Positions 17,307 through 26,997 of a DNA stretch of 64,000 bases are shown here, piece after piece. Position 1 is the first letter of the stretch, and each line of letters starts with the position of its first letter. Under the pieces are notes generated by a model. It searched no databases and was not told the origin of the DNA. It worked only from the letters and a program-made list of their open reading frames with translations. Position numbers and translations under genes: made by a program. This DNA comes from Vulcanimicrobiota bacterium (GTDB lineage Bacteria > Vulcanimicrobiota > Vulcanimicrobiia > Vulcanimicrobiales > Vulcanimicrobiaceae): the NCBI GenBank assembly GCA_003140215.1, contig PLJL01000005.1, positions 132,916 to 196,915 on the forward strand, read 5' to 3'.

Positions 17307-18596
17307 GTGATCCCTCGCAACGCGACCGCGGTGTTCGTCGGCCGCTGCCGGTCGGGCGCCGCATGGTGCTCGAAAAAGGTTGGTCCCGGCGTCGTCACCG
17401 GCGCGGCCGACGACGATCCCTCAGGGATCGCGACGTATGCCATCGCCGGCGCCTCGCTCGGCTACGGGCTACTGTGGGTCGCGCTCATCACCGCGCCGAT
17501 GATGATCGTCGTTCAGGAGATGTGTGCGCGGATCGCGATGGTCGGCGGTACCGGCCTGACCAACGCGATGCGCCGCGTGATGCCGCTGTGGCTCTTGCGC
17601 ACGCTGGTGTTCCTGGTGGTCGGCGCCAACACGCTCAACATCGCCGCCGACATCGCGGGGATGTCGTCGGCGGCGGAGCTGGTGACCCACGTCCCCTCGA
17701 GCGCCTGGGCGGTCGGACTGGGCGGGTTGCTGATCGTCGTCGAGATCTATTCTTCGTACCGGCTCTTCGCGTCGATCGTGAAGTGGCTGTGCCTGTCGCT
17801 GTTCGCCTACGTCGCGGGTGCGTTCGTCGTGGGCGTGGACTGGCTGTCGGCGCTGCGTCACACGCTGTTGCCGGAAGTGCAGCTCAATCGCGCCTGGATG
17901 GCGACCTTCGTCGGCTTTCTCGGCACGACGATCACGCCGTACCTCTTCTTCTGGCAAGCGGCGCTCGAAGTCGAGGAAGAGCGCGCGATAGGCCGCTCGA
18001 CGGTGACCCAGCGCCGCGGCGCGACCGAGGCGGAGATCCGCGCGTCGCGCGCCGACGTGACCTCGGGGATGCTCTTCTCCAACGCGGTCACCTGGTTCAT
18101 CGTGCTGACGACCGCGGCGACGCTGCACGCACACCACGTGACGATCGTTACGGTTCGCGACGCGGCTGCCGCGCTGCAGCCGCTGGCCGGACGCGGCGCC
18201 GAGCTGCTCTTCGCGCTGGGCGTCGTGGGCGCTGGACTCCTGGCCGTCCCGGTATTGGCCGGGTCCTCGGCTTACGCGCTCGCGGAGTCGTTTCGCTGGA
18301 AGTCGGGACTCGACGCCAAGCCGTCGTCGGCGCGGGCGTTCTACTCGGTCATCGCGCTGGGCATCGCGTTCGGCGTGGCCGCCGATCTGCTGCGCGTCGA
18401 CGCGATCGGGATGCTGTTCTGGTCGGCCGTGGTGAACGGGTTCGTGGCCGTCCCGCTGCTGATCGGCATCGCGCTCACCGGCAACCATCGCGGGATCATG
18501 GGCCGCTGGCGCAACGGTCGCAGCTCGAACGTGTGGATCGTCGTGACCATCGTGCTGATGGCCGCCGCGGCCGTCGGCTTTGTGGTGACCTCCTAG
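17307..18596 (+). CDS. NRAMP-related divalent metal transporter
   Basis: 429 residues with about 11 membrane segments, NRAMP (SLC11) fold. In TM1 the canonical DPGN is replaced by DDDPSG, and in TM6 the metal-binding MPH is replaced by TTITPYLFFWQ. This marks a divergent NRAMP-related branch whose substrate may not be Mn(II); Mg(II) has been shown for another non-canonical branch. The start is uncertain: GTG 17307 or GTG 17331, both lacking a good Shine-Dalgarno. The gene overlaps convergently with ppc by four bases. Confidence 0.85.
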   Translation: MIPRNATAVFVGRCRSGAAWCSKKVGPGVVTGAADDDPSGIATYAIAGASLGYGLLWVALITAPMMIVVQEMCARIAMVGGTGLTNAMRRVMPLWLLRTLVFLVVGANTLNIAADIAGMSSAAELVTHVPSSAWAVGLGGLLIVVEIYSSYRLFASIVKWLCLSLFAYVAGAFVVGVDWLSALRHTLLPEVQLNRAWMATFVGFLGTTITPYLFFWQAALEVEEERAIGRSTVTQRRGATEAEIRASRADVTSGMLFSNAVTWFIVLTTAATLHAHHVTIVTVRDAAAALQPLAGRGAELLFALGVVGAGLLAVPVLAGSSAYALAESFRWKSGLDAKPSSARAFYSVIALGIAFGVAADLLRVDAIGMLFWSAVVNGFVAVPLLIGIALTGNHRGIMGRWRNGRSSNVWIVVTIVLMAAAAVGFVVTS

Positions 18597-21178
18597 CCCG
18601 TGACGCGCAAGCCCGCGGCGATGCCGTTGATCGATAGGCGGATCGCGTCGCGCAGCCGTGGATCGCGCTCACCGGGCGCGCGATAGGCACGCAGCAGCCG
18701 CAGCTGCAGGAACGAAATCGGGTCGACGTACGGGTTGCGCAGCTCGATGCTGCGTGCCAGCGTGGGATCGCCGGCAAGCAGTCGGTCACGCTGCACGACG
18801 CGCAGCAGCGCGGCGACGGTCCGCGCGTGCTCGGCCAGGATGCGCGGCACGAAGCGGGCCCGCAAGGCGTCATCGGCGACCAGCTCGCGGGCATACCGCT
18901 CGAAGATGGTCAGGTCGGCGACCGCGAGCGCGCGCTCGACGCTGCGCAGCAGGATCGCGAAGAACGGCACGTCGCGCGCCATCGCCTGGAGCGTCGCCAC
19001 ATCGGGGCCGGCCGCTTCGACGGCCGAACCGAAGCCGTACCACCCCGGGAGCATCCCGCGCGTCTGCGCCCAGCCGAACGACCAGGGGATCGCGCGCAAG
19101 TCTTCGATCGAACGGGGTCCGCCGCGCCGGCCGGGGCGCGAACTGATCTGCAGCTCGCCGATCTCGTCGACCGGCGTGCAGGTGGCGAAGAAGGTCAGGA
19201 ATTGCGGCTCGTCCACCAGCGCGGCGTACGCCGCGTACGCCGACGCCCCGAGCCGGTCGAGCACCGCGTACCAGGCCGGCTCGGTTGCCGGCGGCGGCTC
19301 CGGCGGCGCCGCGAGCACCGCCGTGACGGCGAGCTCGAGGTTGCGGCGCGCTAGCGACGGCAACCCGTAGCGCGCGCCGATCACCTCGCCTTGCTCGGTC
19401 ACCTTGAAGCGGCCGGTGCGCGTCTGCGGCGGCTGCGCGGCGATCGCCTCGCGCGCGTCGGCGGCGCCGCGGCCGACCGACCCGCCGCGGCCGTGAAAGA
19501 ACCGCACGGCGACGCCGTGGCGCGCCGCGACCGCGTCGACGGCGAGCTGCGCGCGGTAGAGCGACCACGAGCTCGAGACGATTCCGGCGACCTTGGTGGT
19601 GTCGGAATAGCCAAGCATGATCTCCCACACCGCGCCGCAGCTCGCGACGTGTGCGCGAAACGGCGCGACCGCGAGCAGCTCGTCGCACAGCTGCGCGCCC
19701 TGCGCCAGCGCCGACGGGCTTTCGAGCAGCGGCACGATCTGCGCCGGACCCGCGTCGAGCGCGCCGGTCGCGCGCGCCAGCACGTGCAGCGCGAGCACGT
19801 CGAAGCGTGATTCGGTTCCGGCCAGGATCAACGACGTGACGCTGTCGGCGCCCCGGCGCAGACGCAGCTCGGCGACGGCACGCAGTGATGCGAGCACGTC
19901 TTCGCTGGGAGCGGACAGCGCGGTCGCCCGCGGCAGCAACGGTCGCAGCGACGTCAGCTCGCGGTCGAACCAAGCCAGCCGGGCCGCATCATCGCGCCGC
20001 GCGAGCGGCGGCAAGCCGGGCTCGACCGCGGCCACGACCTCGTCGAGCGCGGCGACGACGCGATCGCGATGCTGGCGCCACTCCAGCGCGCACAGCCGGA
20101 ACCCGAAGACGTCGACGGCGCGCACGAGGCGCCGCACCGGACGGGCGACGTCGTCGCCGCTGCCGGCGCGCACGCTCGCCTCGATCAGCGCCAGATCGGC
20201 ACGCAGCTCCGCCGGACCGGCGTAGCCGCCCGCTGAGTCGCTCGCGGTGAGCCGCAGGCGACGGTGCACGAAGGCCAGCTTGCGGCGATACGGCTCCGCC
20301 TCTTGGCGTGCGCCGATGGCGTAGCGGACGTCGGGCAACTTGGTCGCGTCGCGTTCGACCGACGCGATCAGCTCGGGCGAAGCGTGACCCCGGATCGCGT
20401 CTTGCGACAGGCGCGTCTGCAGCGCCTCGACCGCTTCGAGGTAGCGCGCCAAGACGAACCGGCGCGCCTGTTCGTGCGCACCGGCGATCGCCTCGGGCCC
20501 GACGTTGGCGTTGCCGTCACGGTCGCCGCCGATCCAGCTGCCGAAGTGCAGAAACGTCGCGATGTCCCGGCCCAGCCGGCGCTCCAAGCGTTCGAAGAGC
20601 AGCGTCGTCTCGTCGAAGATCGACTCGCGAAAGCGCGCCACCAGGTTACGAACCTCGTCTCGGACGCTGGGCGGCGTGCCGTACAGCTCGTTGGTCTGCC
20701 AAAACAGCACGATCTGCGCGCGCAGCTCGGCCTCGATCGCCGCGGACTCCTCGCCGGTGAGCACCCGCTCGTCGAGCGCGCGCAACAACTCCGCCGTGGC
20801 GGCGAGCTTCTCGCTCGTCGTGCGCCGCAGCACCTCGGTCGGATGGGCCGTGAAGACCAGCTCGATCTCCAGGCCGTCGATCCGTGCCGCCGCATCGGGT
20901 GCCAGCGTCTCGAGCGAGCCGCGCAGCGGCTCTTCACCCTGCAGCGCGCGCTCGCGCCGGCGCCGCTCGCGGTGCAGCTGCTCGGCCAGGTTGACCATCT
21001 GGAAGTACAGGTTGAACGCGCGGATGACCTCGACCGCGTCGTCTGTGCCGAGCTCGTCGAGCAGCGCGTCGATCGCCGCATCAGCCGAGGCGCCGAGCTC
21101 TTTGCGCCGGCTACGGGTCAGCGTGCGTAGCCGTTCGACCCGCTCGAAGGTGCCTGCACGCGCGTGCGAGCGCAGCAC
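18593..21178 (-). CDS. ppc: Phosphoenolpyruvate carboxylase
   Basis: Cytosolic enzyme making oxaloacetate from PEP and bicarbonate (anaplerosis). From GTG 21178 it has 861 residues, with VFTAHPTEVLRRT (catalytic His at 112), the glycine-rich FHGRGGSVGRG loop, and the C-terminal SINGIAAGLRVTG. Codons upstream of this GTG, in frame, encode LRARVALLGRLVGDVLRS (21217-21164 region), which matches the conserved N-terminus of the family. Yet no ATG, GTG or TTG precedes it; an ATC at 21244 is the only start-like codon. The true N-terminus is therefore probably about 20 residues longer. Confidence 0.95.
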   Translation of the reverse strand: MLRSHARAGTFERVERLRTLTRSRRKELGASADAAIDALLDELGTDDAVEVIRAFNLYFQMVNLAEQLHRERRRRERALQGEEPLRGSLETLAPDAAARIDGLEIELVFTAHPTEVLRRTTSEKLAATAELLRALDERVLTGEESAAIEAELRAQIVLFWQTNELYGTPPSVRDEVRNLVARFRESIFDETTLLFERLERRLGRDIATFLHFGSWIGGDRDGNANVGPEAIAGAHEQARRFVLARYLEAVEALQTRLSQDAIRGHASPELIASVERDATKLPDVRYAIGARQEAEPYRRKLAFVHRRLRLTASDSAGGYAGPAELRADLALIEASVRAGSGDDVARPVRRLVRAVDVFGFRLCALEWRQHRDRVVAALDEVVAAVEPGLPPLARRDDAARLAWFDRELTSLRPLLPRATALSAPSEDVLASLRAVAELRLRRGADSVTSLILAGTESRFDVLALHVLARATGALDAGPAQIVPLLESPSALAQGAQLCDELLAVAPFRAHVASCGAVWEIMLGYSDTTKVAGIVSSSWSLYRAQLAVDAVAARHGVAVRFFHGRGGSVGRGAADAREAIAAQPPQTRTGRFKVTEQGEVIGARYGLPSLARRNLELAVTAVLAAPPEPPPATEPAWYAVLDRLGASAYAAYAALVDEPQFLTFFATCTPVDEIGELQISSRPGRRGGPRSIEDLRAIPWSFGWAQTRGMLPGWYGFGSAVEAAGPDVATLQAMARDVPFFAILLRSVERALAVADLTIFERYARELVADDALRARFVPRILAEHARTVAALLRVVQRDRLLAGDPTLARSIELRNPYVDPISFLQLRLLRAYRAPGERDPRLRDAIRLSINGIAAGLRVTG

Positions 21179-21291
21179 GTCGCCGACGAGCCGGCCTAGG
21201 AGCGCGACGCGCGCGCGAAGCGGTGCGGCGGTGTCCCGTTCGATGCAACGGCATACGGGGGCCGGATGCCGTCTCCTCGTACGTAGCGGCG

Positions 21292-21900
21292 GTGCGGATT
21301 CAAATCGGCGTGATGGGCTCGGCCGGCGGCATCATCACCACAGACCAGCTGGGACTCGCGCAGCGGGTCGGGCGCCGGATCGCTGAGCGCGATTGCGTGA
21401 TCGTGACCGGCGCGTGCCCGGGGCTGCCGCACGCTGCCGTGCTGGGCGCGCACGAGGTGGGCGGCGAGAGCCTGGGCGTCTCACCGGCGCGCTCGCGCGA
21501 GGAGCAGGTCGCGGTTTTCCAGTCGCCGCTGGAGCCCTACTCAGCGATCGTCTTCACGGGCTCGGGGCTCATGGGGCGCGAGGTGCACAACATCCATAGC
21601 TCGGACTTTGTGCTGTTCGTCGGCGGGCGCAGCGGGACGCTGGGCGAGTTCTGCATCGCCTACGACGAGGGCAAGCTCATCGGCGTGCTGCGCGACTCGG
21701 GCGGCATCTCCAACGACTTCGCCGCGATCGCGAAGCTGGTGCAGAAGGCGACGGGCGCCGCGATCGTCGAGGACGACGATCCCCAACGCCTCGTCGATCT
21801 CTGCCTGGAGCGCTACCTGCGCGAAGATCGCCCCAGCAGCGTCGCGATGGCCACGCAGGTGGCGCACACGAAAGTCGTCACGGAGGAGACCGGTGGCTGA
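21292..21900 (+). CDS. TIGR00725/SLOG-type Rossmann protein
   Basis: 202 residues from GTG 21292, the codon just before the first beta strand IQIGVMGSAGG. Further motifs are VTGACPGLPHAAVLGA, a central GSGLMGREVHNI and FVGGRSGTLGEF. These belong to the lysine-decarboxylase-like/TIGR00725 branch of the SLOG superfamily, which binds nucleotides or related ligands. Function is unknown. The gene overlaps the start of the beta-CASP gene by 8 bases, so the two are a transcriptional unit. Confidence 0.82.
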   Translation: MRIQIGVMGSAGGIITTDQLGLAQRVGRRIAERDCVIVTGACPGLPHAAVLGAHEVGGESLGVSPARSREEQVAVFQSPLEPYSAIVFTGSGLMGREVHNIHSSDFVLFVGGRSGTLGEFCIAYDEGKLIGVLRDSGGISNDFAAIAKLVQKATGAAIVEDDDPQRLVDLCLERYLREDRPSSVAMATQVAHTKVVTEETGG

Positions 21901-23242
21901 GCTCACCTTCGTCGGCGCCGCCGGCACGGTCACCGGGAGCAAACATCTGCTGACCGTCGGCGGAAAGCATCTGTACATCGACTGCGGGATGTTCCAAGGC
22001 ACGCGCCAGACGCAGGCGCTCAACGACGCGCCGCTGCCGATCGCGCCGGCGCAAACCGACGCGATCGTCATCACGCACGGTCACATCGATCACGTCGGCT
22101 ACCTGCCCAAGATCGTGCACGACGGCTACGGCGGGCCGATCTACTGCACGCCGGCGACGGCCGGGCTGATCGAGATCGTGCTCGAGGATGCCGCGCACTT
22201 GCAGCAGTACCTTTCACGCCGCGGCTACCAGCACGAGCTGCACGCGCCACCGCCGTTCTACGACGATGCGGACGTGCAGGCGACGCTCAAGCTGCTGCAC
22301 ACGATCGCGCTCGAAACCGACTTCGACGTCTGTGGCACGGCGATGCGCTATCGCAACGCCGCGCACATCCTGGGCTCGGCCTTCGTCGACGCGCACGTCG
22401 AGGGCCGGCGCGTGATCTTCTCGGGCGACCTGGGCCGCTACGGGCGCCCGCTGCTGTACGATCCCACCCCGCTCGAGACCGCCGACGTCGTCGTGTGCGA
22501 GACGACCTACGGCGACCGCCTCCATCCGCCCGACGCCCTGGGCGACTTCGAGAAGATCCTGCTCGACGGAATCGCACGCGGCGGGGCGATCGTGATTCCG
22601 GCGTTCGCGGTCGAACGGACGCAAGACATCCTGTACTCGATCGGGGTCCTGCAAGGACGTCACGCCGAGCTGGCCCGCACGCCGGTCCACGTCGACAGCC
22701 CGATGGCGATCAAGGTCGACGCGCTGTTCGCACGCTATCCCGATGCGCACAAACCGTTCATCGACACGCCGGCACAGCCGTTCGGCTGCAGCGACGTGAC
22801 CGTGCACGTGACGACCGAGGAGTCCAAGCAACTCAACGATCTGGCCGGCCCGGCGATCATCATCGCGGCAAGCGGGATGGCCAGCGGCGGGCGCATCCTG
22901 CACCACCTGCACAATCACATCCCCGACCCCACGGCGACGATCGTCTTCGCCGGCTTTCAGGGACCCGGCACGCTCGGCAACATCCTCGTGCACGGCGCGT
23001 CCACGGTGCGCATCTTCGGCGACACGCTCGAGGTGCGCGCGACGATCGTCAATCCCAGCGGTTACAGCGCGCACGCCGATCAGGCGGAGCTGCTGCGCTG
23101 GCTGGGCACGCTCACCACCAAGCCGCGCCTCTACGCCGTACACGGCGAGCCGGCCGCGGCCGAGGTGTTCGCGACAATGGTCCAGATGAAGCTCGGCTTC
23201 GACGCGAGCGTAGCCGAACGCGGCACGACCGTGACGCTGTGA
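21893..23242 (+). CDS. Metallo-beta-lactamase / beta-CASP nuclease (RNA-processing type)
   Basis: 449 residues. The metallo-beta-lactamase core has THGHIDHVG (HxHxDH, about residues 60-68), the GSAFVDAHVEGRRVIFSGDLG region and a beta-CASP insertion with DSPMAIKV. The C-terminal IIAASGMASGGR and SGYSAHAD segments are RNA-specificity motif marks (archaeal CPSF / YpsR-type). It likely acts as a cytosolic zinc-dependent endo- or exoribonuclease. The GTG start has an ideal GGAGGAG 4 bases upstream. Confidence 0.92.
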   Translation: MAELTFVGAAGTVTGSKHLLTVGGKHLYIDCGMFQGTRQTQALNDAPLPIAPAQTDAIVITHGHIDHVGYLPKIVHDGYGGPIYCTPATAGLIEIVLEDAAHLQQYLSRRGYQHELHAPPPFYDDADVQATLKLLHTIALETDFDVCGTAMRYRNAAHILGSAFVDAHVEGRRVIFSGDLGRYGRPLLYDPTPLETADVVVCETTYGDRLHPPDALGDFEKILLDGIARGGAIVIPAFAVERTQDILYSIGVLQGRHAELARTPVHVDSPMAIKVDALFARYPDAHKPFIDTPAQPFGCSDVTVHVTTEESKQLNDLAGPAIIIAASGMASGGRILHHLHNHIPDPTATIVFAGFQGPGTLGNILVHGASTVRIFGDTLEVRATIVNPSGYSAHADQAELLRWLGTLTTKPRLYAVHGEPAAAEVFATMVQMKLGFDASVAERGTTVTL

Positions 23243-23252
23243 GACGAGGCGC

Positions 23253-23888
23253 GTGAAGGCCGTGTTCGGCGGAGCGTTTTGGGACGAGCTCTACCGCTCG
23301 CGCCGCACGGTCTGGTCGGATGAGCCCAACCCGCAGTTGGTCGCTGAGGTCTCCGGGCTCACCCCGGGTACCGCGCTCGACGTCGGTTGCGGGGAAGGCG
23401 CGGACGCGATTTGGCTGGCCGCGCGCGGCTGGCACGTCACAGCAGCCGACATTTCTTCCGTTGCGCTGGAGCGCGCGCGGGCAGTTGCAATCAGCCCCGA
23501 AATTGCGTCGCGCATCGAGTGGCTGCACATCGACCTCGTCGCCGCGGCGGCGCCAGGGGAACCCTACGACCTGGTGTCCGCGCACTTCATGCAGCTGCCG
23601 CCGGCGCAACGCGAATCGCTGTTCCGCCGCCTCGCCGCTTCCGTCAAACAAGGAGGCTCGCTGCTCGTCGTCGGCCACCATCCGTCGGACCTTCAGACAA
23701 CGGTGAAGCGCCCTCCGCTGCCCGAGCTCTTCTACACCGCCGCCGACATCGCGGCCTTACTCGAGCCGAACGACTGGGACATCATCGTCGAAGCCTCCCG
23801 CGGGCGCAGCGCCACCGACCCCGCGAACCGGACCGTCACCGTGCATGACACCGTCCTGCGCGCGCGCCGCCGCGCACGATCGAGCTAG
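23253..23888 (+). CDS. Class I SAM-dependent methyltransferase
   Basis: 211 residues from GTG 23253. Motif I is ALDVGCGEGADAIWLA (about residues 41-56), followed by VTAADISSVAL (motif II). The N-terminal WDELYRSRRTVWSDEPNPQL resembles tellurite/thiopurine-methyltransferase-like proteins. Substrate cannot be told. It follows the beta-CASP gene by 10 bases on the same strand and ends convergently in the purine permease gene with a 4-base overlap. Confidence 0.87.
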   Translation: MKAVFGGAFWDELYRSRRTVWSDEPNPQLVAEVSGLTPGTALDVGCGEGADAIWLAARGWHVTAADISSVALERARAVAISPEIASRIEWLHIDLVAAAAPGEPYDLVSAHFMQLPPAQRESLFRRLAASVKQGGSLLVVGHHPSDLQTTVKRPPLPELFYTAADIAALLEPNDWDIIVEASRGRSATDPANRTVTVHDTVLRARRRARSS

Positions 23889-25240
23889 CCGCCCAGCCAC
23901 ACGTAGCGCGCGACGAGCAGCGCGGCGACGGCGTACAAGAGCGGGTCGACTTCTTTCCCGCGGCCGCTGAGCAGCTTGATCGCGGCATACGAGATCACGC
24001 CGAAGCTCACGCCGTTGGCGATCGAGAACGTCAGCGGCATCGTGACGATCGTGAGGAAGACCGGGATCGACACCGCGTAGTCGTCCCAATCGACGTTGCG
24101 CAGCCCTTCGAGCATGAGCGCGCCGACGACGATGAGCGCCGGCGCGGTCGCCGCTGTCGGGATCACGCTTGCCAGCGGCCACAACAACGTGGAGAGCAAG
24201 AACAGCAGCGCGACCGCCAGCGCGGTGAGGCCGGTTCGGCCGCCCTCGGCGATCCCGCTGGCGCTCTCGATGTAGGCGGTCGTCGTGCTGGTCCCCAGGA
24301 CCGCGCCGCACATCGCCGCTAAGCCGTCGGAGGCGAAGGTGCGGCGTGCACGCGGCAAGTCGCCGTTCGCGTCGAGGTAGCCGGCGCGGCTCGCGAGTCC
24401 AACCAGCGTCCCTGTGGCGTCGAAGAAGTCGACGAAGAAAAACGTAAAGACAACCGCGGCGGCGCCCAGGGCCAGCGCGCCGCGGATATCGAGCGCGCCG
24501 ATCAGGCCGCTCGGCCACACGGGCGGCGCGACGATGCCGTCGGGAAACCCGCCGAACGCGACCAGCGTTCCGTGGGGTCCGGGATAGAGCGGCGCGTGGG
24601 TGAGGATGCCCAGGACGGTCGACGCGACGATTCCGTACACGATCGCGCCCGGCACGCGGCGCACCAGCAGCGTCGCCGTCACCAGCAGTCCGAACAGCGC
24701 GACGAGCACCGGCGGTGACAGGAGCGATCCCAGCGTGACCAGCGTCGCCGGGTTGGCGACGATCGCTCCGGCGTTCTTGAGGCCGATGAAGGCCAGGAAC
24801 ATGCCGATCCCCGCGGTGACGGCGAACTTGAGCGCGTTGGGGATCGCGCGCACGACCGCTTGGCGTACGCCGACCACCGAAAGCAGCACGAAGAGCAGGC
24901 CCGAGATGAACACCGCGCCCAGCGCCGTCTGCCACGGGATCTTCTGCCCGAGCACGACGGTGTAGGCGAAGTACGCGTTGAGTCCCATCCCGGGCGCCTG
25001 CGCGAAGGGATAGCGCGCGACGAGCGCCATGAGCAGGCTGCCGATCGCGGCCGCCAGCGCGGTGACGATCAGCAGCTTCGCGAAACCGTTGGGGACGACG
25101 ATCGCGCTGCCCAGCACCTGCGGGTTGACGAACAGCACGTAGGACATCGTCAGAAACGTGGTGAGACCGGCGCGCAGCTCGCGTGGGATCGTCGAGCCCG
25201 AACGCGCGATGCCGAAGTAGCGTTCCAGCGCCTCGCTCAC
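23885..25240 (-). CDS. NCS2/AzgA-family purine permease
   Basis: 451 residues with about 12-14 membrane segments. AzgA-type landmarks include the N-terminal ALERYFGI, MSYVLFVNPQVL, a GMGLNAYFAYTVV motif (QAPGMGLNAYFAY) and FFFVDFFDATGTLVGLA. Members import adenine, guanine or hypoxanthine by proton symport. The GTG start overlaps the stop of the upstream acetyltransferase gene (GTGA), so it is translated as the second gene of a pair. Confidence 0.94.
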   Translation of the reverse strand: MSEALERYFGIARSGSTIPRELRAGLTTFLTMSYVLFVNPQVLGSAIVVPNGFAKLLIVTALAAAIGSLLMALVARYPFAQAPGMGLNAYFAYTVVLGQKIPWQTALGAVFISGLLFVLLSVVGVRQAVVRAIPNALKFAVTAGIGMFLAFIGLKNAGAIVANPATLVTLGSLLSPPVLVALFGLLVTATLLVRRVPGAIVYGIVASTVLGILTHAPLYPGPHGTLVAFGGFPDGIVAPPVWPSGLIGALDIRGALALGAAAVVFTFFFVDFFDATGTLVGLASRAGYLDANGDLPRARRTFASDGLAAMCGAVLGTSTTTAYIESASGIAEGGRTGLTALAVALLFLLSTLLWPLASVIPTAATAPALIVVGALMLEGLRNVDWDDYAVSIPVFLTIVTMPLTFSIANGVSFGVISYAAIKLLSGRGKEVDPLLYAVAALLVARYVWLGG

Positions 25241-25740
25241 AGCGCGATCTGCCACAAGATCAAGTCGCCGTCTTCGGGATCGCTGCGCGTCCCGGCGCGC
25301 GCGAAACCGTTGCGCTCCAACACCCGCTGCGAAGCGACGTTGTCGGTGACGGTCTCGGCCAGCACGACGCGCACGCCGTCCCGCCGAGCAGCCGCGAGCA
25401 TCGCCGCAACGGCGCGCCCGGCGTGGCCGCGACGACGCCGCGTCGCCGCGATCCCGTAGCCGATTTCGACGATGCCGCTGCCCGTCGGGGGGTGTTTGTA
25501 GCCGCACAGACCGACGACCTCACCGCTCGCTACCACCATCCAGGCACCGCGGCAACCCGAGCCGCGCAGCCGCGCGGCGATGGCGCGCACGTGCTCGAGC
25601 ACGATCGGGTCATCGACGCCGCCCGGCGGCAGCGCGTAGCCACCCGCGAGCGAAACGCCGCGGAGCATCGCCGCGAAATCGGCGTCCGCGACCTCGAGGA
25701 TCGTCGTCTCCGCAGGATCGTCCCCAGCCGGCGCACTCAT
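25237..25740 (-). CDS. GNAT-family N-acetyltransferase
   Basis: 167 residues with the GNAT fold: VEIGYGIAATRRRRGHAGRA carries the acetyl-CoA pyrophosphate loop (RRRRGHAG), followed by the ETVTDNVASQRVLERNGF segment typical of RimJ/RimL-like acetyltransferases. The substrate is unknown. ATG 25740 is the first start that fits the domain. Coupled by overlap to the purine permease downstream. Confidence 0.88.
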   Translation of the reverse strand: MSAPAGDDPAETTILEVADADFAAMLRGVSLAGGYALPPGGVDDPIVLEHVRAIAARLRGSGCRGAWMVVASGEVVGLCGYKHPPTGSGIVEIGYGIAATRRRRGHAGRAVAAMLAAARRDGVRVVLAETVTDNVASQRVLERNGFARAGTRSDPEDGDLILWQIAL

Positions 25741-25791
25741 CCCGGTAGAAATACTGACGCCGGGGCGGGAGCCCTGTGCTAGGTTGACGGC

Positions 25792-26286
25792 ATGGACGAG
25801 ACGCCGCGGAAACGCATCGGACGACACCTCGCGATCGGCTGTTTGGGGACCCTGGCGATCGCCGTCATCGCGGTCGCGTACGCATGGCATGCCGCAAGCG
25901 AACGGGACCGCATCGCGTGCGGCGAGCCGGATCCGCCCAGCGCCGCGCAGCGGATCGCCGCCGAACGGGACCGCGCCGATCTCCAGCGCGAGCTCGACAC
26001 GAACCCGCTCGAATATTATGGCCTCAACCCGATCCACGCGCGCGTCGTACGGGTCGCCGGACACCGCGCCTATCTCGTCGGCGGCGTGAGTGCGGCGCGG
26101 CACGCCCCGGGGTATACGCCGCTCCTCGAACGGTACAAGTATTTATCCGCGTGGATCCACGTGTTTCGGCGGAATCACCCGGCCGAGGACGGGCGCGCGT
26201 CGATAACCGTCACCGCCCCCGAAGCACCCGGGGGGCCCGCCGCGGAGCAGGCCTACGCCGAGTGCGAGCCCTGGGTCACGCTGTAG
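25792..26286 (+). CDS. Small single-pass membrane protein, unknown function
   Basis: 164 residues. One N-terminal transmembrane segment (about residues 13-31, AIGCLGTLAIAVIAVAYAW) with a basic stretch before it predicts a cytoplasmic N-terminus. The soluble part contains a charged coiled-coil-like stretch (about 50-65) and two Cys. No family recognised. Divergent from the GNAT gene (51 bases between starts) and convergent with the PH-domain gene, 6 bases apart. Confidence 0.68.
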   Translation: MDETPRKRIGRHLAIGCLGTLAIAVIAVAYAWHAASERDRIACGEPDPPSAAQRIAAERDRADLQRELDTNPLEYYGLNPIHARVVRVAGHRAYLVGGVSAARHAPGYTPLLERYKYLSAWIHVFRRNHPAEDGRASITVTAPEAPGGPAAEQAYAECEPWVTL

Positions 26287-26292
26287 CCGCCG

Positions 26293-26997
26293 CTACGGCA
26301 TCTGCGTCTGGCGGATCGCTTGCGCCCACTTGTCGCCGTCGACGCCTTGGGCTACCGCTTCGAACTCGCGATAGAGCCGAACGGGATCGCGCATTTCACG
26401 GATCGTTCCGGTCCAGCTCGCCGACGGCGGCAGCACGAGGTTACCGTAACCGAACATCCGCCCGAAGACGCCCTGCCACATCGTCGTCCCCGCCAGCGCG
26501 GTGTTGCCCAGCGGCGTGACGCGACGCCCGAAGAGCCCCTCGACTACGAAAACGCGGCGGTTCGTCGTCACGACGCGAAAGCCGAAGTAGCGGATGATGC
26601 GGCCGGCCAACGCGAAGCCCTCACGCAGCACGAGCAGCGCGGCGATGACGAGCGTCGCGGTCCGCGCGATGCCGGTCAGCAAGGGCACGGTGATGTGATG
26701 GCCGCGCACGATCGGGTGGACGTCCCAGCCCAGCAGCGTTATCAGCACGATCAGGATCACGACGACGTGGATCAGCGGCCGCACGAAGATCACCGGATGC
26801 GGCGAGCTGGCAAACGTTACGGCCTCCGTCGGCAGCAGCATCCCGGCCAGCTCCGCCGGCGCAGCCACCGTCACGACCGCGGCTTGCGCCGATATGCGCT
26901 GCATCGCGCGAGTGTCGTCCAAGAGCTCACCGTTAGCAGGCGTAACCGCGCCCGTACGGGCCGCCAGTTCGCTCGCAGGTTGATCCTCAGGTCGCAT
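26293..26997 (-). CDS. Membrane protein with bacterial PH (bPH2/YdbT-like) domain
   Basis: 234 residues. Two transmembrane segments (about 72-92 and 107-125) precede a bacterial pleckstrin-homology-type domain with FRVVTTNRRVFVVEGLFGRR and a downstream RDPVRLYREFE helix, as in YdbT/YdbS proteins. The first ~55 residues are polar and variable. Function unknown; such proteins are thought to work at the inner face of the membrane. Confidence 0.8.
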   Translation of the reverse strand: MRPEDQPASELAARTGAVTPANGELLDDTRAMQRISAQAAVVTVAAPAELAGMLLPTEAVTFASSPHPVIFVRPLIHVVVILIVLITLLGWDVHPIVRGHHITVPLLTGIARTATLVIAALLVLREGFALAGRIIRYFGFRVVTTNRRVFVVEGLFGRRVTPLGNTALAGTTMWQGVFGRMFGYGNLVLPPSASWTGTIREMRDPVRLYREFEAVAQGVDGDKWAQAIRQTQMP

